A stretch of DNA of 14,632 nt, from assembly GCA_035504095.1 (NCBI GenBank), contig DATJSN010000051.1, forward strand, positions 1 to 14,632, written 5' to 3'. The stretch comes from DATJSN01 sp035504095 (GTDB taxonomy: Bacteria; Planctomycetota; Phycisphaerae; WQYP01). Made by a program: the position numbers and the translations under genes. Below are positions 4,941 to 14,000 of the stretch, one piece after another (positions within the stretch are counted from its first letter, which is position 1; the number at the start of each line of letters is the position of its first letter). The notes beneath the pieces were generated by a model that saw nothing but the letters and a program-made list of their open reading frames with translations, was not told where the DNA came from and did not search any database.

Positions 4941-6017
4941 ATGATGGTTCATACCCCAAGCAGATTCACCGACCGCTCAACAATGCTGCTAATCACTGTA
5001 AGCGCCGTGGTTGTGCTGATTCTTTTACAACTTGGCCGACTTGGCATTTACGCCAGTGCCGCCGAGGTTTCAAATTCAGCCTCCAATTTAAATGACCAGG
5101 AATTTACCCCCCAGATACAAACCGCCGTCAGGCACGGTCTTCTCTGGCTGGCGCAAAATCAAAACGCCGACGGCTCATTTTCCAACAATGGATCGAACGC
5201 GGCGATAACCGCTTTGGCGGGTTTAGCTTTCGTCGCCGGCGGAAATCTTCCCGATCAGGGGCCTTATTCCCATCAGACAGACCTGGCGCTGCATTACATA
5301 CTCAATCAATGCCAGCAATCCGGATTGATCGCCGCCCCCGGCGACGGCAGCCCCATGTACGGCCATGGCTTTGCCACGCTTTTTTTATCCGAAGTTTACG
5401 GTGAATCCGGCGATCCTGATTTACGAGGCGACCTGGAAAAGGCCATCCGCCTGATTGTTCAAACACAAAACAGCGAAGGCGGCTGGCGTTACCAGCCCAT
5501 TCCCATGGACGCCGACCTGTCGGTTACCATTTGCCAGGTCATGGCCCTGCGGGCGGCGCGCAACGCCGGCGTTTATGTTCCCATCGAAACGATTAATAAA
5601 GCCATTAGTTTTGTCCATCGCCTGCAGAATGCCGACGGCGGATTCAGTTACATGCTGGAAATGCCCGGCTCGGCGTTTCCGCGTTCGGCCGCGGGCGTGG
5701 CTCTTCTGCAATATGCCGGTGTATATGACGACCCGGCCATCCCGCGCGGCCTGGCTTACCTGCGCCAGTGCCTGCCCGGAACCGTCGCCAACAGTCAGGA
5801 CAATTACTATTACGGCAACTATTACGGCACCCAGGCGATGTTTCTGGCCGGCGGCGACAACTGGTCAACCTGGTGGACGGCGATGAGCGACGATCTGTTA
5901 AAAAGGCAACAATCGGACGGCTCATGGAACGACAGCGTCGGACAGAGTTACGGCACAGCCATGGCTTTGATTATCCTGCAGATACCGAATCGCTTTCTGC
6001 CTGTTTTGCAAAGATGA
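4941..6017 (+). CDS. Alpha/alpha-toroid protein (prenyltransferase/squalene-oxidase repeat family)
   Basis: This encodes about 358 residues. The N-terminus has one hydrophobic segment (LLITVSAVVVLILLQLG, roughly residues 16-32), a signal anchor or signal peptide. The remainder repeats a helix pair ending in Q-N/S-x-(D/E)-G-(S/G)-(F/W): AQNQNADGSF, VQTQNSEGGW, HRLQNADGGF, LKRQQSDGSW. This is the hallmark of the squalene-cyclase/prenyltransferase toroid. The conserved stretch DADLSVTICQVMALRAARNAG is typical of planctomycete members. The DXDD acid motif of true squalene-hopene cyclases is not seen, so terpene cyclisation should not be assumed; a substrate-binding or structural role is as likely. 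AGGA (4933-4936) suits ATG 4941 or, with better spacing, ATG 4944. The in-frame ATG at 4875 lies in repeat words. It begins a three-gene group. Confidence 0.75.
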   Translation: MMVHTPSRFTDRSTMLLITVSAVVVLILLQLGRLGIYASAAEVSNSASNLNDQEFTPQIQTAVRHGLLWLAQNQNADGSFSNNGSNAAITALAGLAFVAGGNLPDQGPYSHQTDLALHYILNQCQQSGLIAAPGDGSPMYGHGFATLFLSEVYGESGDPDLRGDLEKAIRLIVQTQNSEGGWRYQPIPMDADLSVTICQVMALRAARNAGVYVPIETINKAISFVHRLQNADGGFSYMLEMPGSAFPRSAAGVALLQYAGVYDDPAIPRGLAYLRQCLPGTVANSQDNYYYGNYYGTQAMFLAGGDNWSTWWTAMSDDLLKRQQSDGSWNDSVGQSYGTAMALIILQIPNRFLPVLQR

Positions 6018-6020
6018 CCA

Positions 6021-6050
6021 GAAGACACAAAAATGAACCACGGATTACAC
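6021..6050. repeat. Short-word array in reverse orientation, covering a start codon
   Basis: GAAGACACAAAAATGAACC and CGGATTACAC, read on the opposite strand, give GTGTAATCCG, GGTTCATTTTTGTGTCTTC. This is the same kind of TTCGTGG/ATCTGCGG word material found around the DCC gene. The ATG of the NPCBM gene (6033) lies inside it. Confidence 0.45.
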
Positions 6051-7259
6051 CAATATAAAATAAGTTTGGCACAAACCTTTTGGCCATTGTGTTTATTTCT
6101 TTTCGTCTGCTCACCCTCACTCTCATTTGCGGAATCTACGTGGACCCTCCAGCTTGCTGCCTTGGACGCACGGCATCAGTTCCAGAAAATCGCCGGCGTT
6201 CAGATCAACTCATGGAGCGGCGAAAAAATCCAGGTCACGTTTCCCAACGGCAAACCGGCGACTCTTTCGGCTGCGGCCGTTCTTTCACTCACCGCCGATT
6301 CGGCTGTTACTTCGCCGTCCAATGATAACGACACCTGGCAATTGGTTTTAATCAATGGCGACGTTTTATATGGTTCGCCGACGGCGTCGACCGATTCCCT
6401 GGTTGATTTTCGTACGCCGGACCTGGGCGTTGTATCCGTGCCGTTGACTTCTGTCGCCGGTATTAAACGAATATCCGCGGAGCCTCTTACAGCAACCCAG
6501 GCCGATCACGATACGCTTTATTTTTCCAACGGCGATACGATGACCGGCTCGTTTGATTCGATTAACGATAAAGCGGTCCATTGGGAAAGTTCCCTTGGCG
6601 CAATCGACATTCCGCTAAGCCGCATTGACCGTGTCGTCCTCGGCCTGGCGACACTGTTTAAACCGGCCTCGGCGCTTCAGGAACGCACCTGCTTCGCCGA
6701 TGGTTCACAGTTGACCACATCCGATCTTGCCTTTCAGAACGGTGAATTCAGCCTTAACGATCCGGGCGGAAAAATGGTGCGCTGTGCCGCAGGCGACCTG
6801 AATACTGTCGCTATTCTCAATGGCCAGGCGATATGGCTGACTGATCTAGAACCTTCTGACTATCAGTTGACAACTTATTTTGGCCAGCAGTGGCCGTACA
6901 AATTGAATCAAAACGTTCTCGGCGGACCTTTAACGGTCAATGGAGAGCTTTACGATCATGGCGTCGGCGTACATACCGGGGCGTCGCTGACTTTTAAACT
7001 CGCGGGCCGGTTTCACTGGTTCGTCTTTACTCCGGCGATGGATGATTCCGCAACCGGACCGGGACAGGCCCGGGTAATTGTTACCGCGGACAATAGCCAA
7101 GAGTTGTATCGTTCCGCCGTGCTTGCGCCGGGACAACCCGTAAGGCCGGTGCTGCTTGATGTAACAAATGTGGATTCCATAACGCTTGCGGCGCAAACTA
7201 CCGATCGGTTTGATGTACTCGGGCGTGTGGACTGGCTTAACGCGGCGCTATTGCATTAA
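6033..7259 (+). CDS. Exported NPCBM-domain protein with tandem beta modules
   Basis: This encodes 408 residues. An N-terminal signal peptide (hydrophobic WPLCLFLFVCSPSLSFA) indicates export. The middle has at least two copies of a module of about 45 residues with the pattern (I/S)NGD-x(3)-G-S...LG-x-(V/I)-x-(V/I)-P-L-x-x-(V/I) (about residues 106-150 and 166-208). A weaker third copy starts at FADGSQL. The C-terminal 140 residues form an NPCBM-type carbohydrate-binding domain: Y-x-L-T-T-Y-F-G-Q-Q-W, then G-x-x-Y-D-H-G-V-G-V-H and a final D-x-L-G-R-V-D-W. NPCBM domains are known from glycosidases and many planctomycete envelope proteins; no catalytic domain is seen here. ATG 6033 follows the upstream stop by 15 nt and has only a weak AGAAG ahead. 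The first few residues are encoded by repeat words; TTG 6066 is a possible alternative start. Confidence 0.75.
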   Translation: MNHGLHQYKISLAQTFWPLCLFLFVCSPSLSFAESTWTLQLAALDARHQFQKIAGVQINSWSGEKIQVTFPNGKPATLSAAAVLSLTADSAVTSPSNDNDTWQLVLINGDVLYGSPTASTDSLVDFRTPDLGVVSVPLTSVAGIKRISAEPLTATQADHDTLYFSNGDTMTGSFDSINDKAVHWESSLGAIDIPLSRIDRVVLGLATLFKPASALQERTCFADGSQLTTSDLAFQNGEFSLNDPGGKMVRCAAGDLNTVAILNGQAIWLTDLEPSDYQLTTYFGQQWPYKLNQNVLGGPLTVNGELYDHGVGVHTGASLTFKLAGRFHWFVFTPAMDDSATGPGQARVIVTADNSQELYRSAVLAPGQPVRPVLLDVTNVDSITLAAQTTDRFDVLGRVDWLNAALLH

Positions 7260-7262
7260 GCT

Positions 7263-7274
7263 CTGTCCGGACAG
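7263..7274. repeat. Perfect 12-nt palindrome CTGTCCGGACAG
   Basis: It lies in the 39-nt gap between the NPCBM gene and the next start. It has no loop, so a DNA-binding site is more plausible than a terminator, but chance is possible for this length. Confidence 0.25.
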
Positions 7275-7298
7275 GGTCAACCGGAGTTTGGATTTATT

Positions 7299-7976
7299 AT
7301 GGGCGATGAGCCAACGACATTTAATGTGCGTTGTGTATGCGGAAAACCCGTCACCATTCTGCGGGAAAATATCGGAAGCCATATCATTTGCCAGTCCTGC
7401 AACCGGACATTGATCCCTGTAAAGGCGGAAACCATGACGGAATTCGTCGACCCCGCTTCATCAGCGGCGTCGGGCACTCCGGCACAGAGCGCCGCAGGCA
7501 CTTCTGTTTTCGATCTGAGGGTGTCGCAGTGGGACAATTTCTGGCGCTATGTGACCTGCGGCGTTTTTCAGATACTCGCCGGCGGGGTCTATCTGATCCC
7601 GGAACTTTCAGGTTACGCCAATATGATCTTTGGGGCCGTTTTGCTCGTGGATCTCATATCGGTTTATATTATTTTTTCGACCGCGAGGAACAAACGATAT
7701 CTGATCAATGCCGATCGCATCGAGACTCGAACCGGAATCTGGACTAAGGAAATCAACTGGATTTCACTCAACAGTGTATTGGATATTCAACTCAAACAGA
7801 CACTTATTCAGCGCTTGGTGGGAATCGGCTCAATTCGCATCAAAAGTACGGACCATGATACGCCATTGATGGTGCTCGAACAGCTTCCCCAGGCACAGAG
7901 TGTTTTTGAGTTTCTACAGAGGCGTGTTTCCCACTTGCCGCACGGCTACAGCACGCCAACCCAGGGCCGGGCCTAG
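7299..7976 (+). CDS. Membrane protein with N-terminal zinc ribbon and bacterial PH domain (bPH2/DUF304 type)
   Basis: This encodes 225 residues. Residues 10-38 hold C12-x-C14 and C31-x2-C34 in the pattern CxCG...ICQSCNRTL, a zinc-ribbon-like knuckle. A Ser/Ala/Thr/Pro linker follows. Two hydrophobic helices come next (about 83-102 and 107-127), followed by a YdbS/DUF304-type PH domain: R-N-K-R-Y-L-I-N-A-D-R-I-E-T-R-T-G-I-W-T-K, then INWISLNSVLDIQLKQT, RLVGIGSIRIKS and a last helix (QAQSVFEFLQRRV). The two-helix plus bPH2 arrangement is common in bacterial membrane proteins of unknown function; the Cys knuckle in front is less usual. ATG 7299 is chosen; GGAG (7283-7286) is 12 nt upstream, a little far. 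It is the last gene of the plus-strand group and converges on the HEAT gene with a 43-nt gap. Confidence 0.75.
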   Translation: MGDEPTTFNVRCVCGKPVTILRENIGSHIICQSCNRTLIPVKAETMTEFVDPASSAASGTPAQSAAGTSVFDLRVSQWDNFWRYVTCGVFQILAGGVYLIPELSGYANMIFGAVLLVDLISVYIIFSTARNKRYLINADRIETRTGIWTKEINWISLNSVLDIQLKQTLIQRLVGIGSIRIKSTDHDTPLMVLEQLPQAQSVFEFLQRRVSHLPHGYSTPTQGRA

Positions 7977-8019
7977 AGATAGTTTAACTGGTTAAAATAT
8001 TCAGTCGGATTGACGGGGC

Positions 8020-9039
8020 TTATTGTGTCGCGGTTATTCCCATTTCCTCATCCATCTGGGCAAGATGATTCAGGCGGATTAATCCTGCCGCCGCCGCGAT
8101 CCGCACTTTGGGATTCGGATCGCTCAAAAGGCCGTTGAGCACGTCAATATTGCTTGTTACCCGCATGCTACCCAGCGCCAACGCCGCCAGAACGCGTAAA
8201 TTCGGATCAGAATCTGCCGCATACTGAACCGCGATCTGCTCTCCCTGCAAGCTCCCGCGCATACCAAGGCCGCGGGCCGCGATCAGCCGGGCCGAGGGAT
8301 CCGGATCGGACAATCCACTCAATAGAACGTTAGTCGCCACCGGAACGGTGAGTTCACGGCAGGCGCTGAGCGCTTCAAGATGATCTTCCGCGTTGACACT
8401 CAGGCTTAGTGCGATGATGCTGCTGATCGCATCCGGATAACCCAACTGCGCCAGCGCTTCGGTTATGGAAAATTTCACGCCGGGGTTCGGTTCATTGGCG
8501 TCGCTGAGCAGCAAATCGATTGCGGACTTATTGCCCAGGTCGCCGAGCACCATGGCCACATTACCCCGGACGGTCGGATCACTGGAACTAAACATGGCTG
8601 GAAGCCTGTTCAAATAATCGTCTTCACCAAGCTGGGAAAGGGCAAAAATAGCGGCGACCTGCACGCTTTGATCCGGATCATTCAAAAGCTGCTCGACCTG
8701 CGGCTTGAGAACATACATCTGCTGCGTTCCGCATACCATCGCCGCGCTGAACCGCACGATTGGCGACGGATCACTAAGACCATGGGCCACAATCTGCACC
8801 GCCGCGGTGTTATCAAGCTGTTCAACGCTTTCCACCGCAATCGCCCGCATATGCGGATCGTCATTCTGCATGGCCTGCGTTTGAAGCACCTGGATCGCCG
8901 GTTCCAGCTGAATTTGCGGCGGTCCGCTGGTACTTCCATCTTCGCTGATCGTGCACCCACACAGCGTCAGTACACATGCGATTAGCCCCAGACCGCACAA
9001 CTTGCTGATCTGCCTCCTGAGTGCCAAATGTCGCGTCAT
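8020..9039 (-). CDS. HEAT-repeat lipoprotein
   Basis: This encodes 339 residues from ATG 9039. The signal sequence ends in L26-C27-G28-C29, a slightly unusual but plausible lipobox, so the mature protein should start at Cys29 as a lipoprotein. The rest is a run of about eight HEAT-like helix pairs of some 31 residues, with recurring D-P-(D/S/N)-P-x-(V/A)-R-x-x-A-A-x-(A/G)-L-(G/A) (for example LSDPSPIVRFSAAMV, LNDPDQSVQVAAIFAL, LSDPDPSARLIAARGLG, LSDPNPKVRIAAAAGL). HEAT solenoids bind proteins; the partner is unknown. An in-frame TTG at 9057 would add six residues, but AGAGGA lies 5 nt before ATG 9039 and fixes the start there. The gene has its own candidate promoter downstream of lnt. Confidence 0.8.
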   Translation of the reverse strand: MTRHLALRRQISKLCGLGLIACVLTLCGCTISEDGSTSGPPQIQLEPAIQVLQTQAMQNDDPHMRAIAVESVEQLDNTAAVQIVAHGLSDPSPIVRFSAAMVCGTQQMYVLKPQVEQLLNDPDQSVQVAAIFALSQLGEDDYLNRLPAMFSSSDPTVRGNVAMVLGDLGNKSAIDLLLSDANEPNPGVKFSITEALAQLGYPDAISSIIALSLSVNAEDHLEALSACRELTVPVATNVLLSGLSDPDPSARLIAARGLGMRGSLQGEQIAVQYAADSDPNLRVLAALALGSMRVTSNIDVLNGLLSDPNPKVRIAAAAGLIRLNHLAQMDEEMGITATQ

Positions 9040-9044
9040 TTCAT

Positions 9045-9050
9045 TCCTCT
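9045..9050 (-). promoter_or_regulatory. Ribosome binding site of the HEAT-repeat gene
   Basis: AGAGGA on the minus strand, 5 nt before ATG 9039. It falls inside the coding sequence implied by the alternative TTG start at 9057, so it argues for ATG 9039. Confidence 0.6.
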
Positions 9051-9089
9051 TCAACAATGCCCCTTTGCGGCCTTCTGTGAATAATCGTC

Positions 9090-9105
9090 ACCCTGATTGC
9101 AGGGT
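9090..9105 (-). promoter_or_regulatory. Small hairpin at the expected 5' end of the HEAT-gene transcript
   Basis: ACCCTG-4 nt-CAGGGT, a perfect 6-bp stem with a 4-nt loop. It lies about where transcription from the promoter at 9111-9138 should begin, so it may cap the leader RNA. It could also be a leftover lnt terminator without a T-run. Confidence 0.35.
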
Positions 9106-9110
9106 CGTGT

Positions 9111-9138
9111 ATTATCGCCTATCTGATTTCACTGGCAA
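9111..9138 (-). promoter_or_regulatory. Sigma70-like promoter for the HEAT-repeat gene
   Basis: On the minus strand, TTGCCA (9133-9138) and GATAAT (9111-9116) are separated by 16 nt; each matches its consensus hexamer at 5 of 6 positions. The start codon follows about 70 nt downstream. This is the best promoter match I see in the window. Confidence 0.5.
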
Positions 9139-9218
9139 GTGCCCCTGTTTATCGTGCTGTCGGCGCATTCCGGATGAAATTATTCGTTATGTTGCGTCAT
9201 GACAATAACGTAATCTCT

Positions 9219-10925
9219 TCATATTGTTTTGTCTTTGGGCTGCTCCCGCCGGAATAATATTATAAAAATCAGGCTCATTCCACAGAAAATCAGCAACACT
9301 ACCGGTAAAACGTCCCCGAACCTGCTGTACGGACTGATACGCGAATCCAACATAAGTTGTTCAACGGCTACGCCGGTCACGAACGCGCTTTGGCCGTTAA
9401 CTTCCACCAGCTTGCCCACACAACCATTGGAATCCACGAAGCCGCAATCGCCGCCATTGACGCTGCGGGCGATAGGCACGCGGTTTTCCACCGCTCTTAC
9501 CTGGTCAAGCTGCAGATGCTGCTGGAGTTCCGCCAAACTCTGGTACCAGCCGTCGTTGCTGATGCTGACCAGAAAATCCGCGCCTTTTTTTCCCATCTCC
9601 GGCTTTACAAATTCCCGCGACGGTCCGGGCATGGCGTCTTCATAACAGATCGGTACACCGAATTGCCACGTCATCGTATCTTTCTGAAGCGTAAAATGCG
9701 TCCATTGGTCGCCCGGCGTTGCTGAATAATCAAAGCCGATGGGTGTAAGCGATATAAGCAAATGATGCAGCGCCGGCCAATTTTTGAATGGTACATATTC
9801 GCCGAACGGCACCAGGTGCCGCTTGGCATAAATCACCGGCGATTCCCCCAGAGTGGGCGTGAACATCACCGCGACATTCTGGAATTTCTGCGGCTCGGCG
9901 TCTGAACCGTAATAAATCGCCCCTGATCCGACCAACAGGCTCGCCCCGCTGTCATAAGAAAATTCGGCCAATTCGGCCGCAAATTGCTGATCCGCCACCA
10001 GCAAATCCCTGAAATATCCGGGGCTGAAAAGATCCGGTTTAAAGCTTAGCCATTCAGGATTCAGATATCCGGGAACCATCGTTTCCGGCCACACAATCAG
10101 ATCCGGATGCTGTTTGGCCGCTTCCTGCGTCAGCGCCATGTAACTTGCAAAAAGCTTTTTATCCTCATTGATGTCACCGGTGTCTTTGATGCTCTCAGGA
10201 ATGTTTTGCTGCAATACCGCCACAGTCGGACCGGCAGTGAGCGTTTGCTGCATAAGCCGAAAAACGCCATAGCCGACCGCGGCGATGATTATGGCAACCG
10301 CCAAAGCACCTTGAAGAAACAAACGCCGGACTCGTCTGGCCGGCGGCGAACTAAGCCAGTCCGCCGCAAAACCCGCCGGTATGCACGCCAGAAATGTCAG
10401 ACCATAAACACCGCACAAATCGGCGCTTTGCAGCAGTATGTTCGACGGCGCCAGCGCCGCGCCCAATGGAAACCAGGAAAAACCGGTGAATAATGTGCAC
10501 CGCAGATACTCCAGAGCAGTAAACACAATCGGCACGGTTGCCGTCGCCGGCAGTTTGATCCTTAAAACCAATAATCGCAACAGAATCGCATAGGCGGGAA
10601 AATAAACCGCCAAATAAACGCACGAAGCCAGATAGCCCGCCCAGGTCACTCCCACCAGCCAATACAAATTACCCGTAAAATATGCCAATCCCAGCAGGTA
10701 ATACCAGATTAAATAGCGCAGGCGCACAGGCCGTTGTAAAACGCAATTCGAAAGAGGCGCCAGGGCAATTAGCGCCAGCGGCCAGAGATAAAACGGAGGA
10801 AAACTCAGCGTTAACGCAATCGGCGTCAGCAGGGATAAAAAAAACCAATGCCCTGTGGTTATCCGCTCATGGTCCGCGGCGGATCGCATTATTTTTTCGC
10901 TATCAGGCGCTCTACGATCAATCAT
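9219..10925 (-). CDS. lnt: Apolipoprotein N-acyltransferase
   Basis: Lnt attaches the third acyl chain to the N-terminal cysteine of lipoproteins in the inner membrane. The N-terminal half has several membrane helices, with the typical LSFPP and the (T/G)GFSWFPLG signature of the family. The C-terminal half is a nitrilase-type domain. Its catalytic triad is visible: Glu in VWPET, Lys in YAKRHLVPFGEYVP and Cys in FGVPICYED (about residues 281, 368 and 427). A last membrane helix (VLPVVLLIFCGMSLIFIILF) precedes the basic tail. At 568 residues it is somewhat longer than the E. coli enzyme; part of the excess is a loop after the catalytic Glu. I chose ATG 10925; TTG 10934 (three residues longer) and ATG 10889 are alternatives, and none has a clear ribosome binding site. 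A HEAT-repeat lipoprotein, a likely substrate, is encoded next to it. Confidence 0.92.
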   Translation of the reverse strand: MIDRRAPDSEKIMRSAADHERITTGHWFFLSLLTPIALTLSFPPFYLWPLALIALAPLSNCVLQRPVRLRYLIWYYLLGLAYFTGNLYWLVGVTWAGYLASCVYLAVYFPAYAILLRLLVLRIKLPATATVPIVFTALEYLRCTLFTGFSWFPLGAALAPSNILLQSADLCGVYGLTFLACIPAGFAADWLSSPPARRVRRLFLQGALAVAIIIAAVGYGVFRLMQQTLTAGPTVAVLQQNIPESIKDTGDINEDKKLFASYMALTQEAAKQHPDLIVWPETMVPGYLNPEWLSFKPDLFSPGYFRDLLVADQQFAAELAEFSYDSGASLLVGSGAIYYGSDAEPQKFQNVAVMFTPTLGESPVIYAKRHLVPFGEYVPFKNWPALHHLLISLTPIGFDYSATPGDQWTHFTLQKDTMTWQFGVPICYEDAMPGPSREFVKPEMGKKGADFLVSISNDGWYQSLAELQQHLQLDQVRAVENRVPIARSVNGGDCGFVDSNGCVGKLVEVNGQSAFVTGVAVEQLMLDSRISPYSRFGDVLPVVLLIFCGMSLIFIILFRREQPKDKTI

Positions 10926-10954
10926 CGATGCCAATTCTACTGATCAACTGTTTC

Positions 10955-10968
10955 AAACTCACGAGTTT
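10955..10968. promoter_or_regulatory. Inverted repeat upstream of lnt, possible operator
   Basis: AAACTC-AC-GAGTTT, perfect 6-bp arms, 30 nt before the lnt start and downstream of the autotransporter terminator. No convincing promoter hexamers were found around it; a binding site is only a guess. Confidence 0.2.
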
Positions 10969-10994
10969 CCCGGGCAACCGTACTGCATAACGAC

Positions 10995-11024
10995 AAATAA
11001 AAAACCCCGGCGAAAATGCCGGGG
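10995..11024 (-). terminator. Intrinsic terminator of the autotransporter gene
   Basis: On the minus strand, GCCCCGGCATTTTCGCCGGG forms a 7-bp GC stem with a 6-nt loop (CCCCGGC 11005-11011, GCCGGGG 11018-11024). It is followed by a T-run with one A (10995-11004). It lies 41 nt after the stop at 11065, a textbook rho-independent terminator. The other side is also T-rich on the plus strand, so it could work both ways. Confidence 0.9.
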
Positions 11025-11064
11025 CTATTTTTATTTTCATTATCTGCGATTTTGTATCCTTCAA

Positions 11065-14000
11065 TTATTTGAACCCGATCGCCACGCCTGCGATGACACT
11101 CTGGCCGAACAGATTTTGTCCGCCCGCCAATAATTCATAATTAGCGAACAGCGCGACGTTCTTATTGATGTGGCCGCCGATGCCAACGCCGCCCAGGAAC
11201 GAATCGCGAACCGGAGCCGAGGTTTGGAAAACAAATGTTGATGTATTGTTGACCCCGGTCATGGAGGCGGCAATTTGGCCGCTGTTATTCAGGAATTCGT
11301 GCTGCCAATATGCATTAAAGTTTATATCAAGCGGCATTGGGAAATTCTTGCCGGGTATGGTCCATTGTCCAAGGAAACCCAACAGGGTGCGGCATGAATC
11401 CGTAGACTGACTTGCCACGTTCATGTCAAACGGACTGCCGCTTTCACTGAAACTTGAAACGTCGACATGAGTGTAGGTCACGCCCGCCGACGGGCCCATT
11501 GAGAAGTTGTCCGTGAGTTGTGCGTTGTAACCACCCAACAACGACACGTTATACTCGCTCGATGTCGGCTGGCCGGTGGCCGTATAACTTGCGCTGCCGA
11601 ATTGAACATTACGGTCAATCCGGTAGGTGTTATAGGTATAGCTGAGCAGACCGTTGGCATACCAGCCGTCATTCTGGTAGCCCACGAAAAGGCCAGGCGT
11701 ATAGCTGTTGCCCTGTTGATGGCTTCCGACATTATCCAGAGATGCACCGGTGTAACCCCAGTTGAAAAAGCCGCCGACCGACCAGTTTTCGTCAAGCTGC
11801 ACGCCGCCGCCTAACAAGACGCCGCCGGTCAGGTAATTCGCCGTGCCGCTGGGATTTCCATCAGGTGTATTGGAAATCACAACGTCCCCGGCGACAAACA
11901 TCGACACGGAATTAACCACCAGGCTTGGGAAGCCTGTTGCACCTACATTTGACTCGGTGGTAGACGACGAGCCCTGATTGTTGGAAGGCACCGGTTCACC
12001 CACGCTCCAACTGTTGTAATTGTCCATATAGGCCATCGTCTGCTGGACTGATTGTTCCGTCGTCTGCAACTGCGAATTAAGAGCCATGGAGAACGGATCA
12101 GGCGCCGCGCCGTCGGTATTCATGATCGACAAACCGCTGGTGTTGACACCACCGCCGCCGAAACCATTGGCCATCTGGGCAAATACCTGTTGATTCAGGA
12201 AGGTGGAATTCTGGAAAGCTGTTTGTTGTATTGCCGCATAATCCGTCACGCTCATGGAATTAAGGGCATTAGCGATTGCCGCGGCGGACTGCCCGCTCAA
12301 ATTTGACAAAGCCGTTTGCAGCGGCTTGGAAATAGCCCCGGGCGCGGCGTAGTCATCCAGATATTTCGCAATGTCGAGGGCACTCTGATTCGTAGCGAAC
12401 GGTGAAAGCAACGTCTGGACGATTACTTGCTGGCCTGTGCCGGGAGTGCTGGTCTCCCAGAATCTCAGATAAAAATCGTCCGGCGTCTTTGTATTGGCAT
12501 TTACATCGACGATGTCGCTCCAACCGGAGCTATTAGCCGCGGTTCGGCCGCCGTCGATTGTGAACGTTTCGTGCAAGTATGGGTTAGTCACCGTAACAGC
12601 GTTATTAAAAATTCCGTTATTTGTTACCGTGCCGGTGGTATTGATGATGTCATACGTATCATAATCGTGCGGCTTGGCGACAAAAGACAGATTGAGCGTT
12701 CCATTCAGAGACGCAGCGCCGCCGCCTAATTGGAATTCATCGTAACCAGTGGTGGGCCGGCCAAGGGCCGACAACGAAAGCGAAGAGGTTGAATCCTGAG
12801 AATAACCCGCAGCCGTAATATCATCAAAGAAAGTAGCGGCCGACGTACCGGCCACAAAATTGGATGTCTCCAGCGTCGAGTCATCACTTACCGTAACCAC
12901 GGCATTACCGAAAGCGTCCTCATTACTGATTTCCACGTTTGTTGGGGCATCTCCAATCGCAACCGTACCGCTGGTGAGAGTGGCACTGTTGTCACTGGTG
13001 ATAATAAACGAAGGTACGCTGCTGTTGGGAGTATTACCGCTGAACGTCAGCGTTCCGCCGGTCGTATCGGTTATGGTTCCGGCGATCGTCAGAGTGCCGG
13101 CCGCCGTTCCGGTGATTTCCACCGTTCCACCCGCGGCGTCGACCACATAGTTGATATTATCCGGTAAATCCGTATTGCCGCTGCCGGTGTAATCGGCTGT
13201 TCCATCGTCAAATACAATCGTTGCCGGGTTTGATCCTATATTCGGGGCCGCGCCGAATTGCAGCGTGGCCGGAAGGCTGCTCGCCGAGCTCCCGCTGCCC
13301 ATGACGTTGCCGATTTGCACCGTACCGCCAGTCCATCCTGAAAAGCTAGCGCTTGTGCCCAGGATAAATGTACCGTTTTGTAGGGTAATTTTATAGCCTG
13401 CACTACTGGTGACCGTGCTGTTTAACGTGACAGTATTGCCCGCGCCGCCAGCGTCAATCGTATCAGTGCCGCCCAGCGTCAGAGCGCCGAGCGTCTGGCT
13501 TCCGGTTCCCAGGAAAGCGAGGAAACCATCGGTGGTGTTGCCGGTCCCGAAAGTGATGGCGGCGGTTGAACCCAAATTATCCGAATACTCAATGCCAAGC
13601 GCTCCGTTATTTTGGATAGTGGTCGTTCCGGTATAGGCCGCCAGGTCGCCGGTCAGGACAAGGCTGTTCTCTGTTCCGCCTGAAGAGCCGTCCACTGTCA
13701 ACCCACCTCCAGTGCCGCCCGTGATCGAGCCGCTAAACGTATCGCTGGTGTTCAGCGACGGCTCTACCGTAAGCGTATTGCCTGTAGTGCCGAGGTTTAT
13801 AACACCGGAACCATTCAAATCGGTGATGGCAAATGTATTTTGAACAGTAAACGTTCCTCCGTCATCAGTCACCGCTCCGGTAATTGAGCCACTCACAATT
13901 AACGTGGCCGTTGTACCGATTGTCGTTCCGCCTGAATAGGTGTTGATGCCGGTGAGTGTCAGACTCGTTCCGGCAACACCCAGCAGAACAAACTGGCCGG

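Noticed and set aside
5421..5925. Open frames on other strands inside the toroid gene
   Set aside because: Shadows of a GC-rich coding region: Arg/Pro-rich translations without domains.
4941..6017. Squalene-hopene cyclase
   Set aside because: The QW-like repeats are present, but the protein is far shorter than the usual 600-plus residues and lacks the DXDD motif.
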